Positions 59,007 to 64,000 of a stretch of DNA of 64,000 bases are shown piece after piece. How positions within the stretch are numbered: the first letter of the stretch is position 1; the number at the start of each line of letters is the position of its first letter. A program made the position numbers and the translations under genes. This stretch comes from Taibaiella helva (lineage in GTDB: Bacteria; Bacteroidota; Bacteroidia; Chitinophagales; Chitinophagaceae): the NCBI RefSeq assembly GCF_003545695.1, contig NZ_QUZZ01000003.1, positions 434,001-498,000 on the forward strand, read 5' to 3'. Under the pieces are notes generated by a model that was not told where the DNA came from, did no database searches, and saw only the letters and a list, made by a program, of their open reading frames with translations.

Positions 59007-60137
59007 TTAACCTGCAACCAGCTGCGCCACGCGTTCGTTCACGATCTTTCCGTCGTGGGTAATGCAGCAGCCCTGTACCAGGTCGTCCCGGAAGTTCAGG
59101 TTCAGCTGTCCTTCATTGTCGAGGATCAGCTTCATGAAATTCTGGATGTTCTTGCTGTATAATTTGCTGGCGTCGGCAGGCGCCGTGGTGTGCAAGGCAG
59201 AGTTGCCGATGATCGTAACGCCATGCTCGGTTACGGTCTCATTGTTCTTTGTATAAGCCGTATTGCCGCCGGTAACTGCTGCCAGGTCGATAATGACCGA
59301 GCCGGCTTTCATCGCAGCGATCATTTCTGCGGTGATGAGCACCGGGGCCTTTTTCCCTGGGATTTGCGCGGTAGTGATGATCACATCTGCTTTAGCAGCA
59401 TGTTCGGCGATCTTTGCTTTTTGCTTTTGCTGGAAGTCTTCCGATTGCTCTACCGCATAGCCGCCCGCCTTGCTGGCATCGGCCGCACCTTCCACTTCAA
59501 TGAATTTGGCGCCGAGGCTCATCACCTCTTCTTTTACCGCAGGCCGGGTATCGAATACTTCCACTACCGCGCCGAGCCTGCGCGCCGTGGCGATAGCCTG
59601 CAGGCCGGCAACACCGGCGCCGAGTATCAGCACTTTGGCCGGCGGGATACTACCCGCCGCGGTCATGAACATTGGAAAATAGCGCGGGTATACACTGGCC
59701 GCCAGCAGCACAGCTTTATAGCCGGCAATATTGGCTTGCGAGCTCAATACATCCATGGCCTGCGCCCTGGTGGTCCGGGGCAGGGTATCCATACTGAAGG
59801 TGGTGATCGCTTTACCCGCCCAATGCTTCATCTTATCCGCATGGAACAGGGGTTGGTAAACACCCAGTACGATACGGCCGGGGAGCAGCGCAGCGATTTC
59901 TTCATCTGTGGGAGCATTGATGGAAAGCAGGATATCGGCGCGCGAAAGAAGCTCATCCCTGCCGGCAGCAGCAGCGCCTGCTTGTTCATATTGCTGGTCG
60001 GAGTGGAAGGCCCTGCTCCCGGCGCCTTTTTCTACCAGTACGGTAAGCTTGTTCTTTATAAAGGCTGCTGCTATATCCGGTACCAGCGATACGCGCGTGT
60101 CGTGTTCAGGCTCTTTCAATACACCTATTACCAGCAT
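59007..60137 (-). CDS. pntA: NAD(P) transhydrogenase subunit alpha, soluble NAD-binding part (alpha-1)
   Basis: A 376-residue NAD(H)-binding subunit (domain I). ATG 60137 gives MLVIGVLKEPEHDTRVSLVP, the conserved start. Seen: alanine dehydrogenase-like fold with SRADILLSINAPTDEEI, STLPRTTRAQAMD-like segment (MDTLPRTTRAQAMDVLSSQA, RQD-loop region), VLILGAGVAGLQAIATARRL (NAD Rossmann loop) and AIIPGKPAP-like TAQIPGKKAPVLI. First gene of the operon alpha-1, alpha-2, beta. The enzyme links proton flow to NADPH supply. Confidence 0.95.
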   Translation of the reverse strand: MLVIGVLKEPEHDTRVSLVPDIAAAFIKNKLTVLVEKGAGSRAFHSDQQYEQAGAAAAGRDELLSRADILLSINAPTDEEIAALLPGRIVLGVYQPLFHADKMKHWAGKAITTFSMDTLPRTTRAQAMDVLSSQANIAGYKAVLLAASVYPRYFPMFMTAAGSIPPAKVLILGAGVAGLQAIATARRLGAVVEVFDTRPAVKEEVMSLGAKFIEVEGAADASKAGGYAVEQSEDFQQKQKAKIAEHAAKADVIITTAQIPGKKAPVLITAEMIAAMKAGSVIIDLAAVTGGNTAYTKNNETVTEHGVTIIGNSALHTTAPADASKLYSKNIQNFMKLILDNEGQLNLNFRDDLVQGCCITHDGKIVNERVAQLVAG

Positions 60138-60314
60138 GAAGTGGAACGATTTTAAGTGATGAGCAATTGAAAACACAATATAAGCATTTGAACAGGGAAA
60201 GCAAATTTTTTTGAGCTGCTTCTTTCAATATTAAATTGTTGCGATGAAATGCAATTGGGGGAAATTCCCTTACTTTGTGCGGCATAAAAAATGATTACGC
60301 TGTAAAAAAATCAT

Positions 60315-60971
60315 ATGGCTTTAGATAAAAATCAGATTGCAAAAAGGATATCCAGGGAGCTGAAGGATGGTATGTATGTGAACCTGGGCATCGGTATTCC
60401 CACGCTGGTCGCCAATTTTGTACCGGAAGATATCGAGATCGAGCTGCAAAGCGAGAATGGCATGCTGGGCATCGGTCCTTTCCCGACGGAAGAGGAAGTG
60501 GACGCTGACCTGATCAATGCCGGCAAGCAAACCGTAACCCTGCGCACCGGCGGCAGCTATTTCGATAGCGCCTTAAGCTTCGGCATGATCCGTGCCGGCA
60601 AGGTGGACATCACCGTGCTGGGTGCAATGGAAGTAGCGGACAATGGCGACATCGCCAACTGGAAAGTGCCGGGCAAGATGGTAAAGGGCATGGGCGGCGC
60701 TATGGACCTGGTGGCTTCGGCCAAGAACATCATCGTTGCGATGCAGCACACCGATAAAGCCGGGAACTCCAAGCTGCTGCCGGAATGTACTTTGCCCATC
60801 ACCGGTCTGAAATGCGTGAAGAAGGTGGTGACCGACCTGGGTGTGTTTGAGATCACACCCGAAGGCTTCCTTTGTACAGAGTATGCTCCTGGTGTTACGA
60901 TCGATGAGATCAAAGCCAAAACGGCCGGTCGCCTGGTGATCTCCGACCAGGTAAAAGAAGTTCAGCTGTAA
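60315..60971 (+). CDS. scoB: 3-oxoacid CoA-transferase subunit B
   Basis: A 218-residue CoA-transferase beta subunit that works with subunit A to move CoA from succinyl-CoA to a 3-oxoacid. Seen: DGMYVNLGIGIPTLVANF (18-35), catalytic Glu47 in QSENGMLGIGPFP, GGSYFDSALSFGMIRAGKVD and VLGAMEVADNGDIANWKVPG. The gene for subunit A is not adjacent in either direction here, which is unusual since the two are commonly paired; it may be elsewhere. It has its own terminator. Confidence 0.94.
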   Translation: MALDKNQIAKRISRELKDGMYVNLGIGIPTLVANFVPEDIEIELQSENGMLGIGPFPTEEEVDADLINAGKQTVTLRTGGSYFDSALSFGMIRAGKVDITVLGAMEVADNGDIANWKVPGKMVKGMGGAMDLVASAKNIIVAMQHTDKAGNSKLLPECTLPITGLKCVKKVVTDLGVFEITPEGFLCTEYAPGVTIDEIKAKTAGRLVISDQVKEVQL

Positions 60972-60994
60972 AGATATAAAGGCAAAAAGAAGTC

Positions 60995-61025
60995 GATCCC
61001 GGCCTGCAGGCCGGGATCTTTTTAT
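60995..61025 (+). terminator. Intrinsic terminator after scoB
   Basis: A perfect 12-bp arm palindrome GATCCCGGCCTG/CAGGCCGGGATC (60995-61018) followed by five T. Confidence 0.88.
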
Positions 61026-61040
61026 GTGGGAAATGAAAAA

Positions 61041-61137
61041 TCACCCTTTCCGGGTGATGCTGAAATGCGCTATGGTAAAGCATTTCACCCGGTTGGGGTT
61101 ATGGTTTCGGGTAAAGGCCGGGCTTACCTTTAAGCCC
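61041..61137 (+). promoter_or_regulatory. Structured leader with alternative hairpins before the barrel gene
   Basis: TCACCC (61041-61046) can pair with GGGTGA (61052-61057). The same GGGTGA with its flank CCGGGT (61050-61055) can instead pair with ACCCGG (61087-61092), reinforced by TGAAATGC (61061-61068) with GCATTTCA (61080-61087). The two folds are mutually exclusive. A third hairpin, GGGCTTA/TAAGCCC (61120-61126, 61131-61137), lies 12 bases before the ATG. This suggests an attenuator or RNA switch, but no known riboswitch class is recognised. Confidence 0.4.
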
Positions 61138-61149
61138 TAAACCTTTCCT

Positions 61150-63588
61150 ATGAAATTACCGCTACTGTTATCCTTCCTTTGTTTCTATTCCGGTAGCATC
61201 GCCCTGGCGCAGACCGGCCATTCTCTTTCAGGCCGGCTCATGGATGACAAGCAGGAGCCCTTAGCCGGTGCATCCCTGATGCTCTGCCGGGATACGGTTC
61301 TGCTGAGGACGACGCTCTCCGATGCCGATGGTAAATTCATGCTTGAGGAGGTACCCGAAGATACTTATATACTAAAAGCCTCTTCGATTGGCTTTGCCCC
61401 GTATATTTCGGAAGTCATTGCGCTTCGTACAGACCTTATGCTGCCCGATATTATCCTGGAAGCGCAAAGCGGCCAGCTGCAGGAGGTCACGATACAGGAA
61501 CAGAAGCCCTTCATTGAAGTGAAAGCCGATAAGATTGTGGTTAATGTGGAGAGCAGCATTGTCAGCGCCGGCTCTTCTGTGATGGACGTGCTGCAGCGTT
61601 CGCCGGGTGTCAAGGTAGACAACAACGATAACATCTCCCTGAAGGGGAAGAACGGCGTCGCCATCTGGATCGACGGTAAGCCCTCGCCCATGCAGGGCGC
61701 CGACCTGGCGACGGTGCTAAGGGCTATGCCTGCCGGCTCGGTGGATAAGATAGAGATCATCGCCAACCCCGGCGCTCGTTTTGATGCCGCCGGAAACGGA
61801 GGAATTATTAATATCAAAACCCGGAAGGATAAGCGGTTGGGCACGAATGGCATGGTCACACTGAGCTACGGACAGGGCAAGTATCCTAAATACGGGACAG
61901 GGCTTAACCTTAATTACCGCAATAAGAAGCTGAACGTATATGCCAACTATAACTATGCTTATCGCTACTGGTTCAACCACCTTTTGCTGGACCGGAAATT
62001 CCTGGACACAGCAGGTGACAGCCGCCAGCTCTTTCGTTATAACCAGGACAATTATGCGCTGTTCAATTTCAGCAACCACATTGCCGGTACTGGCCTGGAC
62101 TATAGTATAGGGCCACGCACGACCATCGGGACCTCGCTGAGCTTCAGCAGCAATAGCTTCGATCCTAAAGCTGATAATGCTTCGCAGGCACTTGACGGCA
62201 ACAATAAGGTATTGTATGATTTTAATACGGCCGGCCGGCACAGCAGTTTCTACTATAACTATGCAGCGAACCTCAATCTGCGTCACAGCTTCGACAGCAG
62301 CGGAAGAGCATTGAGCATAGATGCCGACTATGCGGCTTTTGACACCAGGAGCAAGCAATTTTTTGTAACTGCTTACCGTAATCCTGACGGTAGTGTTTAC
62401 CAGCCCGACTATTACCTGAAAAGCAACCTGGATGGCGTTACCCGGATACAGTCGTTGAAAGCCGACTATGTTCATCCCCTGGATAAGACGCTGCGGCTGG
62501 AAGGTGGTCTGAAAGCCAGCTTTGCCCAGGCTGATAATAAGCCGATGTTCTACGAAAAGATCGATGGCGACTATACGCTCGATACGAAAAGGAGCAATCA
62601 TTTCCTGTATAAGGAGAACATCAATGCCGCTTATGTCAATGCCGGTAAAGACTGGTCCAAATGGAACATGCAGCTGGGCCTGAGAATGGAAAATACCAAT
62701 GCGCAATGGGAGCAGCGCGCCACCGGTCAGCAATACGATACCAGCTATGTTCAGCTGTTTCCCAGCCTAGCGCTGCAGTATCATCTCCATCCCAAACATG
62801 ACCTGGGTGTCACTTTCAGCCGCAGGATCGAAAGACCCAATTACCAGCAGCTGAATCCGTTCAAATACTTCATCGATAAAACAACTTACCGTGAAGGTTA
62901 TCCCTATCTGCAACCTGCTTCCTTTTATTCGGTCGAGCTGGCGCATACCTTTAATCAGCGTTTCATAACCACCTTTACCTTCGGTGTCAATAAAGGGATC
63001 ATCACGGAAGTGATCCAGCCCAGCGAGAACAAAGATTCTGTTACGGTGCAGACCAATAAGAACCTGAAGCGGATGACCTTTGTGGGGTTGAGCGGAGCTT
63101 ATCCTTTCCAGTTCACACGCTGGTGGAGCAATGTCACCAATGTCAATATTTACTATGCTTTGTACGAAGGCAATATAGCCAATACACCTTTGCGTAACGG
63201 CAGTCCCACCTTCGATCTGAATACCAGCAATACCTTCCTGCTGCCGGGTGATTGCTCAGCCGAGCTGGGATTGTTTTACCAGGCACGTCAGGTATATGGT
63301 TACATGGATGTACAGCCGCTCTGGATGCTGAATGCCGGCATACAAAAACATTTGCTGGATAAAAGGGCGACGATAAAGCTGAATATCCAGGATATCTTCT
63401 TTACCGGCTATCCCAGGGCGACTTCGACCTATACCGGGTACCGCGAGGATTTTGTGGCGGAAAGGGAAATCCGGGTAGCGAACATTGCTTTCATTTACCG
63501 TTTCGGGAAAAATACGGTTTCGCCCATCCGCAAGCGCAGTGGTGGTGCGGAAGAAGAAAAGAACAGGGCCGCCAGCGGCAATTCCTGA
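61150..63588 (+). CDS. TonB-dependent receptor-like outer-membrane beta-barrel protein
   Basis: An 812-residue outer-membrane protein. Seen: signal peptide (about 1-21, SIALAQ), carboxypeptidase-regulatory-like domain (about 23-105, LSGRLMDDKQEPLAGASL), plug (about 115-235, DKIVVNVESSIVSAGSSVMD, VLQRSPGVKVDNNDNISL, GKNGVAIWIDGKPSP) and a barrel of the OMP_b-brl_3 type. No SusD-like partner follows. The tail after the barrel strand (FIYRFGKNTV) is a short basic/acidic stretch. The substrate is unknown. The preceding leader has alternative hairpins. Confidence 0.9.
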   Translation: MKLPLLLSFLCFYSGSIALAQTGHSLSGRLMDDKQEPLAGASLMLCRDTVLLRTTLSDADGKFMLEEVPEDTYILKASSIGFAPYISEVIALRTDLMLPDIILEAQSGQLQEVTIQEQKPFIEVKADKIVVNVESSIVSAGSSVMDVLQRSPGVKVDNNDNISLKGKNGVAIWIDGKPSPMQGADLATVLRAMPAGSVDKIEIIANPGARFDAAGNGGIINIKTRKDKRLGTNGMVTLSYGQGKYPKYGTGLNLNYRNKKLNVYANYNYAYRYWFNHLLLDRKFLDTAGDSRQLFRYNQDNYALFNFSNHIAGTGLDYSIGPRTTIGTSLSFSSNSFDPKADNASQALDGNNKVLYDFNTAGRHSSFYYNYAANLNLRHSFDSSGRALSIDADYAAFDTRSKQFFVTAYRNPDGSVYQPDYYLKSNLDGVTRIQSLKADYVHPLDKTLRLEGGLKASFAQADNKPMFYEKIDGDYTLDTKRSNHFLYKENINAAYVNAGKDWSKWNMQLGLRMENTNAQWEQRATGQQYDTSYVQLFPSLALQYHLHPKHDLGVTFSRRIERPNYQQLNPFKYFIDKTTYREGYPYLQPASFYSVELAHTFNQRFITTFTFGVNKGIITEVIQPSENKDSVTVQTNKNLKRMTFVGLSGAYPFQFTRWWSNVTNVNIYYALYEGNIANTPLRNGSPTFDLNTSNTFLLPGDCSAELGLFYQARQVYGYMDVQPLWMLNAGIQKHLLDKRATIKLNIQDIFFTGYPRATSTYTGYREDFVAEREIRVANIAFIYRFGKNTVSPIRKRSGGAEEEKNRAASGNS

Positions 63589-63634
63589 AGAGGGTAGTAG
63601 TCCCAGGCAGCAGCCGCATACCGGCTTTTGCCGC

Positions 63635-63659
63635 AGCCGGTGGTCTCACCGGCTTTTTT
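63635..63659 (+). terminator. Intrinsic terminator after the barrel gene
   Basis: GCCGGTG (63636-63642) pairs with CACCGGC (63647-63653) around GTCT and is followed by six T. Confidence 0.85.
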
Positions 63660-63783
63660 CAGGTATATGATATTCCTGTTTCGGGTAGATTCTTCTTCCG
63701 GAATCACCGTGAACGGGTATTTTGAATTGCGCTTTGTTTTTATACTTTTATATCGAAGCCATTAAACCTGTGCCGCAGCCCGT

Positions 63784-64000
63784 ATGAAAAGACGCCTGCT
63801 CGCCATATTGTTTTTCCTGCCGGTAGCGGCTGCTTTTTCTCAGACCAGGGCGATCGACAGCATACGCCGGGAGATCTGCAGCGCTGCAGATCCTGCCCGG
63901 GAAAAACAGCTGTTGCTGGATGCCCTGCAGCTGCAGCGTTCGCTCAACCTGGACAGTTTGCATCGCTACATTGTTCAGGCTGCTGCGCTTCCTCCTTTTA
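63784..64000 (+). CDS. Exported protein, N-terminal part (partial, runs off the window)
   Basis: The first 72 residues of a gene cut by the window end. Seen: signal peptide (MKRRLLAILFFLPVAAAFSQ) and then a helical Gln/Leu/Ala-rich stretch (SIRREICSAADPAREKQLLL, DALQLQRSLNLDSLHRYIVQ) that looks like the start of tetratricopeptide-type helices, as in periplasmic sensor regions of Bacteroidota kinases. The family cannot be fixed from this part. Confidence 0.6.
   Translation, partial: MKRRLLAILFFLPVAAAFSQTRAIDSIRREICSAADPAREKQLLLDALQLQRSLNLDSLHRYIVQAAALPPF

Overview
The window looks like chromosomal DNA of a member of the Bacteroidota, most likely a Chitinophagaceae-type (Chitinophagia) organism. 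The reasons are: outer-membrane TonB-dependent receptors with carboxypeptidase-regulatory N-terminal domains, secreted proteins with type IX secretion (T9SS) C-terminal sorting tails, DUF5686, DUF983, GEVED and HYC_CC_PP family proteins, and many promoters with the Bacteroidota -7 element TAnnTTTG. Base composition is moderately GC-rich with AT-rich intergenic spacers. No rRNA, CRISPR array, prophage or intact insertion sequence was seen. The genus call is inference.

Layout. 1-9.4 kb: end of an LPS heptose epimerase gene, a TonB protein, DUF983 and AraC genes, a large outer-membrane barrel, a MATE exporter followed by a decayed copy of its own 3' end, and a serine hydrolase. 9.6-12.7 kb: a copper-type cluster (HYC_CC_PP protein, HMA metallochaperone-like protein, TonB receptor). 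12.8-13.3 kb: a relic zone. 13.3-15.9 kb: nusG, secE and tRNA-Trp, detached from the usual ribosomal-protein and RNA-polymerase genes, then the 2-oxoglutarate dehydrogenase E2 gene. 16-20 kb: two tandem T9SS cargo paralogues sharing an identical 242-bp block. 20.4-21.8 kb: DUF58.

22-25.4 kb and 36.4-45 kb: the most interesting content, two separated gene groups that together encode nearly a whole inositol-sphingolipid (inositol phosphoceramide) pathway. Group 1 has a phosphatidylinositol-phosphate synthase fused to a DUF4833 domain, a fatty-acid 2-hydroxylase-like enzyme, an inositol phosphoceramide synthase-like PAP2 protein and, convergently, a diacylglycerol kinase. Group 2 has serine palmitoyltransferase, a GNAT-type bacterial ceramide synthase, a CerR-like reductase, myo-inositol-phosphate synthase, a PgpA-type phosphatase, a GtrA protein and a DUF5686 outer-membrane protein. 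The three promoters (before the PIP synthase, serine palmitoyltransferase and myo-inositol-phosphate synthase genes) share the exact palindrome TTAAAC-N4-GTTTAA placed on the core promoter, which suggests one unidentified regulator controls the pathway.

25.5-36.3 kb: Coq4-like protein, a small winged-helix regulator operon with its own palindromes (ACTTTG-N5-CAAAGT), recG, arabinose-5-phosphate isomerase, a few small genes, a polysaccharide deacetylase, AraC, typA and arfB. 45-53.8 kb: thioesterase and CWC genes, metE behind a cobalamin riboswitch, a TetR/thioesterase pair with matching operators, and nrdB-nrdA behind a second cobalamin riboswitch. Both riboswitch-controlled systems are B12-independent enzymes. 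54.5-60.1 kb: a two-component system and the pnt transhydrogenase operon, which is interrupted by a small inverted-repeat-bounded insert carrying a broken four-helix-bundle gene. 60.3-64 kb: scoB, a structured leader, another outer-membrane barrel and the start of an exported protein.
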